Assembly (NCBI GenBank): GCA_030746295.1
Contig: JASLMY010000010.1
Location: 1 to 47,640, forward strand
Length of the DNA: 47,640 nt
Origin: Alphaproteobacteria bacterium
Lineage (GTDB): Bacteria; Pseudomonadota; Alphaproteobacteria; GCA-2731375
Direction: 5' to 3'
Part shown: piece by piece, positions 8,378 to 18,594 of the stretch
Numbering within the stretch: position 1 is the stretch's first letter
How the letters are laid out: the number at the start of each line of letters is the position of its first letter
Notes under the pieces: generated by a model
Databases searched by the model: none
Told to the model about the DNA's origin: nothing
The model's input: only the letters and a program-made list of their open reading frames with translations
Made by a program: the position numbers and the translations under genes

Positions 8378-8587
8378 TCAATCGGCGAGCTTCAAATCCT
8401 CGGCCGAGGTTCTACCGTCGCGGCCCGGTTGCAGCTCGTACTCGACGCGCTGGCCCTCGTTGAGGCCGTTGAGGCCGGCCCGCTCGACGGCGGAGATGTG
8501 GACGAAGGCGTCTTTGCCGCCGTCATCCGGCGTGATGAAGCCGAAGCCCTTCACGGAGTTGAACCACTTCACGGTCCCTGTCGTCAT
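8378..8587 (-). CDS. Cold-shock domain protein (CspA family)
   Basis: 69 residues: a single cold-shock OB-fold that binds single-stranded RNA/DNA and melts RNA structure. RNP1 'KGFGFI' (13-18) and RNP2 'AFVHIS' (27-32) are intact, as are 'GTVKWFN' and the C-terminal 'GRTSAEDLKL'. An AAGGAAC ribosome site lies a few bases upstream of ATG 8587. The gene has a long upstream region (to about 8750) with little coding potential, as is usual for csp mRNAs, and a clear terminator. Cold regulation is inferred from the family. Confidence 0.96.
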   Translation of the reverse strand: MTTGTVKWFNSVKGFGFITPDDGGKDAFVHISAVERAGLNGLNEGQRVEYELQPGRDGRTSAEDLKLAD

Positions 8588-8728
8588 GGATAAGTTCCTT
8601 CTAGTGTCAAACCCACCACCCTTGCCCGTCGGCGTGGGTGGCTCTCAGCTAATCGGAATCCGGAGGTATTGCGGCTAGGTCGGCGTGACGAAGCAGGATA
8701 CGCCCTGTCTCTCAATGCTGATCAGGTT

Positions 8729-8757
8729 CAAATAGTTAAGATTTCAGCGAATTGCAA
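8729..8757 (-). promoter_or_regulatory. Candidate promoter and long leader of the cold-shock gene
   Basis: On the minus strand TTGCAA (8752-8757), a 17-base gap and TATTTG (8729-8734) give a passable sigma-70-type promoter. It would leave a leader of about 135 bases before the cold-shock ATG. The leader includes a CCACCC/GGGTGG inverted pair near 8609-8632. The match is modest and not unique. Confidence 0.35.
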
Positions 8758-8853
8758 GGTCTTCGAAAGGCCCGTGCGCCCGCGCAAGCGGCTCGCGCGC
8801 CGCTGGCCTGCGGGCTATATGGAGGTCTTTGCCGGGACGGATGGAGGCTCTCG

Positions 8854-9999
8854 ATGCGTGAATCGGTCTATCTCTCGGAAGAAGTCGAGATGCTGCGCGA
8901 CCAGGTTCGCCGCTTCGTCGAGACCGAGGTGGTGCCGGCCTCGGCGGCCTGGGAGGAAGCCGGCATGGTGCCGCGCCCGATGCTGGCCCGGATGGGCGAA
9001 CTCGGCTTCCTCGGCATCCGCTATGGGGAAGCCTACGGCGGTTCCGAGCTCGACACGATCGCCACCGTGGTCTTCGCCGAGGAGCTCGGCCGCAGCGGCT
9101 CGGGCGGCTTCGCCATCACCGTGCTGGTGCACACCGACATGGCCTCGCCGCATCTCGCCCGCTACGGCTCGGGCCCGCAGTTGGAGCGCCACATGGCCGA
9201 CGTCGTCGCCGGCCGCAAGATCATGGCCGTCGCCGTGACCGAGCCCGACGCCGGCTCCGACGTCGCGGCGATCCGGACCCGCGCCGTCAAGGACGGCGAC
9301 GGCTGGGTCCTGAACGGCGCCAAGATGTTCATCACCAACGGCGTCCACGGCGACCTCTACGCCGTCGCCGCCAAGACCGACACGGACGTCAAGGGCAGCC
9401 GCGGCATCTCGATCTTCCTGGTCGAGAAGGGGACGCCCGGCTTCCGCGCCGCCCGGGCCCTCGACAAGACCGGCTGGCGCGCCTCGGACACGGCGGAGCT
9501 CGTGTTCGAGGACTGCCGCCTGCCGGCCGATGCGCTGCTCGGCGAGGAGAACCGGGGCTTCTACGCCATCATGGCCAACTTCCAGAACGAGCGTCTGGTG
9601 ATCGGCGCCATGGCCATGGGCGAGGCCTCGCGTGCCATCGAGCTGACCCTCGAGCACGTCAAGACCCGCCATGCCTTCGGCGAGCCGCTCTGGCAACGCG
9701 AGGCGATCCGCCAGCGCCTGGCGATGCGGGCTGCCGAAGTCGAGGCCGGCCGGCAGCTGATCCGCCACGCCGCCTGGCTCGATGCCCAGGGCCGCGATTG
9801 CGTCAAGGAGGTCTCGATGGTCAAGGCCTACTGCGGCGAGCTGGTCAACCGGGTGATGTACGACTGCCAGCAGTTTCACGGCGGCATGGGCTACATCCGC
9901 GAAAGCGCGATCGAGCGCATGACCCGCGACGCCCGCGTCCAGTCGATCGGCGGCGGCGCGACGGAAGTGATGCTGGAAGAGGTCGCCAAGCGGATGTGA
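8854..9999 (+). CDS. Acyl-CoA dehydrogenase
   Basis: 381 residues; oxidises an acyl-CoA to the 2-enoyl-CoA using FAD and passes electrons to ETF. The FAD/substrate motifs 'AVAVTEPDAGSDVAAI' (125-140) and 'GAKMFITNG' are intact, and the C-terminal 'QQFHGGMGYIRESAIERM' is typical. The usual catalytic Glu in the C-terminal 'YEGT' motif is absent: the sequence there is 'SIGGGATEVM'. A Glu lies instead in 'NFQNERLVIG' (Glu246), the position used by isovaleryl- and long-chain-type enzymes, so branched or long substrates are more likely than short ones (inference). ATG 8854 follows GGAGG at 8843-8847. It stands alone, opposite in strand to its neighbours. Confidence 0.93.
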   Translation: MRESVYLSEEVEMLRDQVRRFVETEVVPASAAWEEAGMVPRPMLARMGELGFLGIRYGEAYGGSELDTIATVVFAEELGRSGSGGFAITVLVHTDMASPHLARYGSGPQLERHMADVVAGRKIMAVAVTEPDAGSDVAAIRTRAVKDGDGWVLNGAKMFITNGVHGDLYAVAAKTDTDVKGSRGISIFLVEKGTPGFRAARALDKTGWRASDTAELVFEDCRLPADALLGEENRGFYAIMANFQNERLVIGAMAMGEASRAIELTLEHVKTRHAFGEPLWQREAIRQRLAMRAAEVEAGRQLIRHAAWLDAQGRDCVKEVSMVKAYCGELVNRVMYDCQQFHGGMGYIRESAIERMTRDARVQSIGGGATEVMLEEVAKRM

Positions 10000-10011
10000 A
10001 GGGCAACCCCC

Positions 10012-10878
10012 TCACGCTGCGAGCAGCAGGGCGACGCCGGCGACGGTGAGGGCGATCGCCAGGGCGAGCCGGGGGGTCAGGCGGACGCCGGCCAACAGGA
10101 GCCAGCTCAGCGCCAGGGTGAAGAGCGGATAGGTCGCGACCAAGGGCGCCACCACGGTCACCCGACCGAGGGACAGGGCCTGATACATGGCCATGACGGC
10201 GAGGCCGTTGACGATCCCTGTGGCGACGAACCAGGCGACGCCGGTGCCGTTGTAGCCGCCCGGCCGAACTCGAAGACGGACCCCGTTGACGGCGAGGATG
10301 ACGAGCGCCGAGACGGAATAGCTGACGAGCGTGGCGGCGAACGCGCTGTCCCAGAGGGCAAGGCCGGTCTTGGTGGCGGGCTGCAAGAGGCCGCGGATAG
10401 CTGCGCCGGCGAGCGGCACCGCCAGCACCCAGAGCGGCCAGGTCCGCGGGGCCCCCCGGCGTCGCCAGGACATCAGACTGACGCCGGCGACGATGATGAG
10501 GAGTGCCACCGCCTGGACCCCGTCAGGCAGCTCGCCCAGCAACAGCACCGCAAAGCCGACGGCGAAGGCCGGCGTCAGGTTGCCGAGCGCGCCGGCCAGG
10601 TTCGGCCCCAGGCGGCGGTTGGCCTCGAAGGTGAGAAAGGTGACGACGGCCGGATAGAGCACGCCGACGCCGGCGAAGATCGCCGCCGCCCCGCCGTGCC
10701 AGCCGGCCCAGTCGAGCCGCCAGGGAGCCACCGCCCAGAACAGCAAGGCGGCACTCGGCACGCTGACGGAGGCGCCGGCCACCGGGCCGAGCCAGGCCAG
10801 GCCGCGCTGGCTCAGGACCAGGCCGAGGGCGAACAGGAAGGCGGCGCCGAGCGCCCAGGGCCAGGCTGCCGCAATCAC
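10012..10878 (-). CDS. EamA/DMT-family transporter
   Basis: 288 residues with about ten hydrophobic segments arranged as two homologous halves, as in drug/metabolite transporters of the EamA family (inner membrane). The first half begins '[20 protein letters not shown]'; the second half begins around '[20 protein letters not shown]' and ends '[18 protein letters not shown]'. A GTG start at 10878 has GGAG 6 bases upstream; homology begins immediately. It lies 25 bases downstream of the creatininase-family gene on the same strand, so the two may be co-transcribed and the transporter may handle the hydrolase's substrate or product (inference). The transported compound cannot be read from sequence. 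Confidence 0.85.
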   Translation of the reverse strand: MIAAAWPWALGAAFLFALGLVLSQRGLAWLGPVAGASVSVPSAALLFWAVAPWRLDWAGWHGGAAAIFAGVGVLYPAVVTFLTFEANRRLGPNLAGALGNLTPAFAVGFAVLLLGELPDGVQAVALLIIVAGVSLMSWRRRGAPRTWPLWVLAVPLAGAAIRGLLQPATKTGLALWDSAFAATLVSYSVSALVILAVNGVRLRVRPGGYNGTGVAWFVATGIVNGLAVMAMYQALSLGRVTVVAPLVATYPLFTLALSWLLLAGVRLTPRLALAIALTVAGVALLLAA

Positions 10879-10903
10879 GCGCGGCTCCGGGAGCCGTGGT
10901 CTC

Positions 10904-11656
10904 CTAGTCCTCCTCGACGAAAGCGCGGTAGCTCTCGGCGATCTCGGAGACGGCGATCTCGAAGATCTCGCGCCCCGCTTCCGGCGTCGCCAGATGCGGG
11001 TGCGAGCCGATCCGCCCGTCGGGAAACTTGCGCCGATAGTCCTCGGCGTCGGCCCAGCCGCCCTTGGCGTCCGACGGCGGCCCCATCTCCTCGCCCACCG
11101 TCTTGACGGCGTCGGGAAAGAGGTACTGGGTCACCGAGACCTCGGAGATGGTGGCGTGGCGGCCGTCCTTGGCGCCATAGAGCTGTTTGATCTTGGCCAT
11201 CGTCTTCTGGCCCTGCCACCAATTGTGCAGCCGGCAGGAGACCCCCTTGGCGTTGCCGGCACCGGCCAGGCTCTGCTCGGTATAGATCTCCTGAAAAGCG
11301 GCGTTGATGGTGGCGATGTTACCGCCGTGGCCGTTCAGGAAGAAGAAGCGCTCGAAGCCGTGATGGGCCAGGCTATCGACCCACTCCTTGATCACCAGGA
11401 TGAGCGTCGAGGGCTTCAAGGTCATCGAGCCCTTGAAGGCCATGTGGTGCTGGGCCATGCCGACGTTGATCACCGGTGCGACTACGGCGCCGGCGGTCTC
11501 GCCCGCGGCCCGGGCGATCCAGTCGGCGTTCAAGGCATCCGTGCCGATCAGGCCGTTGGGGCCGTGCTGCTCGGTCGAGCCGATCGGCACGATCACCGCC
11601 CGCGAGGTCTCGAGGTGGCGCTCGACCTCGGCCCAAGTCATCATCTGCAGGCGCAT
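10904..11656 (-). CDS. Creatininase-family amidohydrolase
   Basis: 250 residues of the creatininase fold, a metal-dependent cytosolic amidohydrolase family that includes creatininase, MftE and a formamide hydrolase of riboflavin synthesis. Metal and catalytic motifs visible are '[12 protein letters not shown]' (Glu29, His31), 'IGTDALNAD' (Asp40), and '[16 protein letters not shown]' (108-113). The ring of conserved His and Glu continues in '[13 protein letters not shown]'. ATG 11656 follows GGGAG; an upstream in-frame start adds 11 unconserved residues. True creatininase activity is not implied. Probably in an operon with the EamA transporter downstream. Confidence 0.87.
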   Translation of the reverse strand: MRLQMMTWAEVERHLETSRAVIVPIGSTEQHGPNGLIGTDALNADWIARAAGETAGAVVAPVINVGMAQHHMAFKGSMTLKPSTLILVIKEWVDSLAHHGFERFFFLNGHGGNIATINAAFQEIYTEQSLAGAGNAKGVSCRLHNWWQGQKTMAKIKQLYGAKDGRHATISEVSVTQYLFPDAVKTVGEEMGPPSDAKGGWADAEDYRRKFPDGRIGSHPHLATPEAGREIFEIAVSEIAESYRAFVEED

Positions 11657-11806
11657 CGCCGTCTCCCTTACCCCGCTTGGACGAGGCACCGTTCTGCCCT
11701 AGGCGCGCGGCCCTGTCCACCGCTTGTCGGCTGGCCGCTTTGCCCCGATAATTCGGCCGACGGCAAAGAGGGCGCCCGGCGGCGCCGGCCAGGGAGGAGT
11801 CGCACG

Positions 11807-13759
<1,953 letters not shown>

Positions 13760-13849
13760 GACCCGGAGGCCGATCCGCCGGCCACACCTTCCCCGATCAA
13801 GGGTGAAGATTTAAGGGACGGCCGTCCCGAACCTTCTGCGCGGCCGAAC

Positions 13850-13878
13850 TTGATTGTTGTACGGCATTACCGTACAAA
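13850..13878 (+). promoter_or_regulatory. higBA promoter with embedded palindromic operator
   Basis: A perfect inverted repeat with 8-base arms and a 5-base centre (TTGTACGG-N5-CCGTACAA, 13857-13877) lies just before higB. A -35-like TTGATT (13850-13855), 17-base gap and -10-like TACAAA (13873-13878) overlap it, so a bound HigA dimer would block RNA polymerase. Transcription would start almost at the higB ATG. Confidence 0.65.
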
Positions 13879-13886
13879 TCCGAGGG

Positions 13887-14171
13887 ATGAAGATCCGGAG
13901 CGTGCGGCACCGAGGGCTGAGGCGTCTGATCGAGAACGACGACACGCGCGGTATAGGCAGCGATCTTGTGCCGAGGGTGCGCAACATACTCACGGTGCTC
14001 ATCAGTGCGGCCGACATGAGGGGCGTTCAGGGCCCACCCGGATGGCGGGTTCACCGGCTTTCCGGCGACCGTGCCGAGACCTGGAGCATTTCAGCGTCGG
14101 GCAACTGGCAGATCACGTTCGAATTGGAAGGCGATGAAATCCGCAATCTGAACTTGGAGGACTATCATTGA
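13887..14171 (+). CDS. higB: HigB-type toxin (RelE/ParE superfamily)
   Basis: 94 residues. The start 'MKIRSVRHRGLRRLIENDD' and the end 'NLNLEDYH' are typical of HigB ('killer protein') toxins, ribosome-dependent mRNA endonucleases with a RelE fold. 'WSISASGNWQITFELEGDEI' forms the characteristic central strands. ATG 13887 is chosen from homology; no good ribosome site with correct spacing precedes it (GAGGG touches the ATG), and the predicted transcript start is only a few bases upstream, so it may be near-leaderless. It overlaps the antitoxin gene by 4 bases. The toxin-first order is the norm for higBA. Confidence 0.9.
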   Translation: MKIRSVRHRGLRRLIENDDTRGIGSDLVPRVRNILTVLISAADMRGVQGPPGWRVHRLSGDRAETWSISASGNWQITFELEGDEIRNLNLEDYH

Positions 14172-14476
14172 CGGATCGAGAATCTTTGAAGATCGGTATG
14201 AGCCCGTCCCATCCGGGCGGGTTCGTGCGCACGGAGATACTCGACGAACTCGGCCTCTCCATCTCTCGCGCCGCCGAGATTCTCGGGGTGCGCCGCGCGA
14301 CGTTGTCCGACCTCGTGAACGAGAAGGCGGCATTGTCACCTGAGATGGCGCTCCGGATCGAAAAGGCCTTCGGGGTTTCCATGGATACGCTTCTCAACAT
14401 GCAGGCATGGCACGACAGCCACGCCATGCGTCAACGCGCCGACGAGATCGACGTGAGCCGGTACAGCCCGGCCTAG
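14168..14476 (+). CDS. higA: HigA-type antitoxin, XRE-family DNA-binding protein
   Basis: 102 residues from the TTG at 14168 that overlaps the toxin stop (TTGA), or 92 from ATG 14198, where 'MSPSHPGGFVRTEILDELGL' begins the usual HigA homology. The helix-turn-helix 'SISRAAEILGVRRATLSDLV' and 'LSPEMALRIEKAFGVSMDTL' are intact. The protein neutralises HigB and, as a dimer, should bind the palindrome at 13857-13877 to repress the pair. The C-terminal tail ends 'DEIDVSRYSPA'. The choice between the two starts is open. Confidence 0.9.
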   Translation: MTDRESLKIGMSPSHPGGFVRTEILDELGLSISRAAEILGVRRATLSDLVNEKAALSPEMALRIEKAFGVSMDTLLNMQAWHDSHAMRQRADEIDVSRYSPA

Positions 14477-14578
14477 GATTCCAGACCATGCGGGCCGCTA
14501 CCTCGCCCCCGAGGCGCATGTTTGCGGCTCGGCGACGCGCCAGTGCCTTTCGGTAGTGCAGACAGTATCGGTTCCGCG

Positions 14579-15850
14579 ATGACAACCCCCAGCCCCGTGG
14601 TTTCCTCTCGTCGTGGCTGGCTCGTGTGGTCGGTGGCGGCGTTGGCGTTTGCGTACGCCTTCTTCCACCGGGTCTCGCCGAGCGTCATGTACGACCACCT
14701 GATGGCCGACTTCGCCGCCTCGGCGGCGGTCGTCGGCAACCTGGCGGCCTGCTACTTCTACGCCTACGCGGCAATGCAGCTGCCGGTCGGGCTGATGGTC
14801 GATCGTTGGGGCGCGCGACGGCTCCTGATCTCCGCAGTGCTAACGGCAGCGCTGGGCAGCCTGGTCTTCGGGCTGGCGAGCTCGCTGCCGCTGGCTTACG
14901 CCGCCCGCCTGTTGATCGGTGCCGGCAGCGGCATCGTCTTCGTCGCCACCTTGAAGCTCGCCTCCCTGCATCTGCCGCCGCGGCGCTTCGCGCTGGCCAC
15001 CGGCCTCACCATGGCGGTGGCCATGACCGGCGCGGTGGGTGGCCAGGCACCCTTGGCCGCATTGGTGGAGGCGATCGGCTGGCGCCAGGCGATGTATGTG
15101 GGCGCCGGCCTCGGCGCCGCACTGGCGCTTCTGATCTGGCTCCTGGCACGACCGCCGAGCGCGCCGACGGCCGCCGCGCATAGCCAAAGCACCGGCCATT
15201 CGGTCGGGGCGGCGCTCAGGGTCGTGCTCGGCAATCCGCAGACCTGGCTCGCCGGCCTCTTCTCCGGCTTGATGTCGGGGCCGATGCTCTCCTTCGGGGT
15301 CCTCTGGGCCGTGCCCTATCTCATGCAGGTGCAGGGGCTCGGCCGGGCCGAAGCCGGCGCCGGCGCCTCGCTGATGCTGGTCGGCTGGGCCTTCGGCGCG
15401 CCCGGCTTCGGCTGGCTGTCGGACCGGGTCGGGCGGCGCAAGCCGGTGATGCTGGCGACCGCGGCCGCAACCCTCCTCGGCTGGCTGGCCCTGATCGGGC
15501 CAGAGACGGTGCCGGTGGGGCTGGCGCTGGCGCTGATCCTCCTGCTCGGCGTCACCAGCAGCACCATGGCGCTTTCCTTCGCCGTCAGCCGCGAGCTCAA
15601 CCCGCCGGCCCATTCGGGCCTCGCCACCAGCTTCCCCAACTTCACCTCGATGGTCGCCGCGGCAATCCTGCAGCCCTTCGTCGGCTGGCTCCTCGACCTC
15701 GGCTGGGACGGCCGCATGGAAGCCGGCGCCCGCCTCTTCGATGTCACCGCCTTTCGCCTGGCCTTCCTACCCTATCCGATCATCACCGCGATCGTGCTTG
15801 TCGCCACCTGCTTCATGGCCGAGACTTACTGTCGCCAGCGGACGGCGTGA
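14579..15850 (+). CDS. MFS transporter
   Basis: 423 residues with about twelve hydrophobic segments (inner membrane). The major-facilitator loop between segments 2 and 3 is 'PVGLMVDRWGARRLL', and its repeat in the second half is 'GWLSDRVGRRKPVML'. The N-terminus 'RGWLVWSVAALAFAYAFFHR' resembles the anion:cation symporter/nitrate-type subgroup, but the substrate cannot be assigned. ATG 14579 is chosen because the hydrophobic core starts about 14 residues later; an upstream frame (14522) adds unconserved residues. It ends 10 bases before the DsbA-fold isomerase gene, so the two are likely one unit, perhaps for an aromatic acid (inference). Confidence 0.88.
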   Translation: MTTPSPVVSSRRGWLVWSVAALAFAYAFFHRVSPSVMYDHLMADFAASAAVVGNLAACYFYAYAAMQLPVGLMVDRWGARRLLISAVLTAALGSLVFGLASSLPLAYAARLLIGAGSGIVFVATLKLASLHLPPRRFALATGLTMAVAMTGAVGGQAPLAALVEAIGWRQAMYVGAGLGAALALLIWLLARPPSAPTAAAHSQSTGHSVGAALRVVLGNPQTWLAGLFSGLMSGPMLSFGVLWAVPYLMQVQGLGRAEAGAGASLMLVGWAFGAPGFGWLSDRVGRRKPVMLATAAATLLGWLALIGPETVPVGLALALILLLGVTSSTMALSFAVSRELNPPAHSGLATSFPNFTSMVAAAILQPFVGWLLDLGWDGRMEAGARLFDVTAFRLAFLPYPIITAIVLVATCFMAETYCRQRTA

Positions 15851-15860
15851 GGCGAGGGCC

Positions 15861-16457
15861 ATGGCCGAGAAGGTGATCGACTTCTACTGGGACATCGGCA
15901 GCACCAACACCTATTTCGCCCTGCACCTGATCCGCCCCATCGCCGCCCGCCACGGCGCCCGCCTGGTGCTGCACCCCTTCAACCTGGGCTATGTCTTCCG
16001 CCATCACAATTATGCGCTGACGCAGGAGCCTCGGGCCAAGATCCGGAACCGGATCCGCGACCTCGAGCGCTGGACCGAGCGCTATCGCCTTCCCTTCCGC
16101 ATGCCCGATACCTTCCCGATCAAGACCAGCCGGGCGCTAAGAGGCGCCATCGCCATGCGCAAATGGGAGAAGGAAACGGCCTATATCGACGAGATCTTCC
16201 GCCGCTATTGGGAGCAAAACGACGCCGCAATCGCCGACTACGCCGGCCTGCGCGAGGTGGTGGCGGCCCTGGGCGTCGACGCGGCTGCCTTCGAGGCCGA
16301 AGCCGAGAGCGAGCCCGTCCGCCAGGCCCTGATCGACTCGACCCAAGCCGGCCTCGCCCGCGGCGTCTTCGGCGCGCCCTCCTTCATCGTCAAGGGCGAG
16401 CTCTACTGGGGCAAGGACCGCATGGACTTCATAGAGGATGCCCTCGCCGCCGGCTGA
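15861..16457 (+). CDS. 2-hydroxychromene-2-carboxylate isomerase-like (DsbA-fold, GST kappa-type)
   Basis: 198 residues with a thioredoxin fold interrupted by a helical insert. The active-site segment is 'DFYWDIGSTNTYFALH', with Ser in place of DsbA's catalytic Cys, as in glutathione-dependent HCCA isomerase of naphthalene degradation. The cis-Pro segment is 'GVFGAPSFIV', and the end 'LYWGKDRMDFIEDAL' is a strong family signature. Naphthalene catabolism is not implied, because most homologues act on unknown substrates. ATG 15861 is preceded by GCGAGG. It is probably co-transcribed with the MFS gene. Confidence 0.88.
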   Translation: MAEKVIDFYWDIGSTNTYFALHLIRPIAARHGARLVLHPFNLGYVFRHHNYALTQEPRAKIRNRIRDLERWTERYRLPFRMPDTFPIKTSRALRGAIAMRKWEKETAYIDEIFRRYWEQNDAAIADYAGLREVVAALGVDAAAFEAEAESEPVRQALIDSTQAGLARGVFGAPSFIVKGELYWGKDRMDFIEDALAAG

Positions 16458-16577
16458 GCCCGCCATGCAACCCGCCAACCAGGCGCAGTGGCGATTATGT
16501 TTTTCCTACTATCACTGGTAACGCGTCGATAGAATGGTCGCTGCTCCTCATGCGCGCGAGGACAAGGAATCAGGCAG

Positions 16578-18566
16578 ATGTCCTGTCCAGCGGGAAGGTG
16601 TCCGGGCATGGATTGGCCGATCTTACCGGTGGGTCGGGGAATGGCCGTCGCCTGGCTTTCCGGCGCCGTGGTACCCATCGCCCTTACCGCCTGGCTCGCC
16701 GGAGCTCTCCAGCCCGGGCTGGCAAGGCAGGTGGATTTAGCCGCCCATTCGAAAGAAGCCGACGGTGCCGAGACCTTGAAGGCAAGGCACCGCGATGGCC
16801 TGCCGTCCGAGTGGGTTGCGGCCCAGAGGAATGCACGCTCCGCGTCACAAGGTCGCGTCACGCGGGAGAGCAGTACGGTGTCTCTCAAGGCGGCCGTCGC
16901 TGCGTATCGTGCGGCCTTGAAGGAGCAGAACCGCCAGAGCGCGCCACTCGAGTGGGCCGGAACCCAAAACGCCCTGGGCGACGCGCTCACGATCCTCGGC
17001 GAGCGCGAGCCCGACGCGAAATCACTAGAGGCGGCCGTCGCCGCCTACCGCGAGGCCCTGAAGGAGCGGACCCGCGAGCGGGCGCCGCTAAAATGGGCCG
17101 CGACCCAGAACAACTTGGGCACCGCGCTGTCGACGCTCGGCGAGCGGGAGGGCAGCACAGAAAGGCTGGAAGCGGCAGTCGCCGCCTATCACGAGGCCCT
17201 GAAGGAGCACACCCGCGAGCGCGTGCCGCTGGATTGGGCCACGACTCAGGACAACCTGGGCACTGCGCTCACAAGGCTCGGCGAGCGCGCGCCCAGTACG
17301 GCAAGCCTGGAAGCCGCCGTCGCCGCCTACCGATTGGCGCTGAAAGAGCGGACACGCGAACGGGTGCCGCTCCAATGGGCCGCGACCCAAAACAACTTGG
17401 GCACCGCGCTCGCGACCCTCGGAGAGCGGGAGGGTGGCACGGAAAGTCTGGAAGCCGCCGTCGCCGCCTATCGCGAGGCCCTGAAGGAGCACACCCGCGA
17501 ACGCGTGCCGCTCGACTGGGCCACGACCCAGGACAGTTTGGGCTCTGCGCTCGCGAGCCTCGGCGAGCGGGAGCCCGGCATGGAAAGGCTCAAAGCCGCA
17601 GTCGTTGCCTTTCGCGAGGCATTGAAAGTGTGGACCCGCGAGCGTGTACCGCTGGATTGGGCCGCGACCCAGAACAACCTGGGCTCTGTGCTCAAACGCC
17701 TCGGCGAGCGCGAAGGCGACATGGAGGGACTGGAAGCCGCCGTCGTCGCCTATCGCGAGGCCCTGAAGGAATGGACCCCCGAGCGCGTGCCGCTCGATTG
17801 GGCGATGACCCAGAACAATCTGGGTACCGCACTCGAACGCCTCGGCGAGAGCGAGCGCGGCACGGAAAGTTTGGAAGCGGCTGTCGCCGCCTATCGCGAT
17901 GCCCTGAAGGAGCGGACCCGCGAACGGGTACCGCTCGATTGGGCGATGACCCAGCACAACCTGGGCAATGCCCTTCGGAAACTCGGCCAACGAGAGCGCG
18001 GCACCAAAAGGCTGAAAGCGGCGGTCGCCGCCTACCGCGAGGCCCTAAAGGAGCGGACCCGCAAGCGCATGCCGCTCGATTGGGCCACGACCCAGATCGG
18101 CCTGGGAAACGCGCTCGTACGTCTCGGTCAGCGCGAGCGCGGCACGAAACGGTTGGAAGCGGCCGTCGCCGCCTATCGGGAGGCCCTGAAGGAGCTGACC
18201 CGCGAGCGCATGCCACTCGATTGGGCCACAGCCCAAAGCAACCTGGGCAGTGCGCTTGGAACCCTCGGCGCGCGCGAGCGTAGCACGACATGGCTGGAAG
18301 CGGCCGTGGATGCCTTCCGCGAAGCCTTGAAGGAGCGGACTCGCGAGCGTGTGCCATTCCTCTGGGCCATGACCCAAAACAACCTCGGCAATACGCTTAG
18401 GCTAATTGGCGAGTTCGGAAGCGGGACGGAAGCGTTGGAAGCGGCCGTCATCGCCCTTCGCGCCGCGCTTTCGGAGTTCGAGGCGGCGGGAGCCTATTAT
18501 TACATCGATCGGACCACGAGCAATCTCCGCCGGACGGAAGCGCTGCTCGCCGAGCGGCGGCAGTAG
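16578..18566 (+). CDS. Tandem-repeat protein of twelve 47-residue TPR-type units
   Basis: 662 residues from ATG 16578; ATG 16608 and ATG 16641 are in-frame alternatives, the last giving 'MAVAWLSGAVVPIALTAWLA', which looks like a signal peptide or anchor. After about 100 residues the protein is built from twelve units of exactly 47 residues. Consensus blocks are 'LEAAVAAYREALKERTRERV', then 'PLDWATTQNNLGTAL', then 'LGERE'. Each unit resembles a long TPR-like helical pair; such arrays normally bind proteins. The last unit diverges ('LEAAVIALRAALSEF') and ends in 'TEALLAERRQ'. The partner is unknown and the neighbours give no clue. If exported, it would face the periplasm. Confidence 0.85.
   Translation: MSCPAGRCPGMDWPILPVGRGMAVAWLSGAVVPIALTAWLAGALQPGLARQVDLAAHSKEADGAETLKARHRDGLPSEWVAAQRNARSASQGRVTRESSTVSLKAAVAAYRAALKEQNRQSAPLEWAGTQNALGDALTILGEREPDAKSLEAAVAAYREALKERTRERAPLKWAATQNNLGTALSTLGEREGSTERLEAAVAAYHEALKEHTRERVPLDWATTQDNLGTALTRLGERAPSTASLEAAVAAYRLALKERTRERVPLQWAATQNNLGTALATLGEREGGTESLEAAVAAYREALKEHTRERVPLDWATTQDSLGSALASLGEREPGMERLKAAVVAFREALKVWTRERVPLDWAATQNNLGSVLKRLGEREGDMEGLEAAVVAYREALKEWTPERVPLDWAMTQNNLGTALERLGESERGTESLEAAVAAYRDALKERTRERVPLDWAMTQHNLGNALRKLGQRERGTKRLKAAVAAYREALKERTRKRMPLDWATTQIGLGNALVRLGQRERGTKRLEAAVAAYREALKELTRERMPLDWATAQSNLGSALGTLGARERSTTWLEAAVDAFREALKERTRERVPFLWAMTQNNLGNTLRLIGEFGSGTEALEAAVIALRAALSEFEAAGAYYYIDRTTSNLRRTEALLAERRQ
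16881..18563 (+). repeat. 141-bp tandem coding repeat, 12 copies in strict register
   Basis: Units begin at 16881, 17022, 17163 and so on every 141 bases without a single insertion or deletion up to the last unit at 18432. Copies share long identical DNA blocks around 'GCCGTCGCCGCCTA', which suggests fairly recent duplication or gene conversion. The array also creates long open frames on the opposite strand (for example 17088-17990), which I treat as artefacts of the repeat. Confidence 0.9.
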
Positions 18567-18594
18567 GCGCCTTCCGCGACGACAACGCGCGCCC

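Noticed and set aside
17088..17990. 300-residue minus-strand frame within the repeat gene
   Set aside because: It arises because the 141-base repeat keeps the same antisense frame open; the plus-strand protein has a coherent helical repeat.
16881..18563. Possible CRISPR array
   Set aside because: Repeats are 141 bases, contiguous and coding; there are no spacers and no cas genes.
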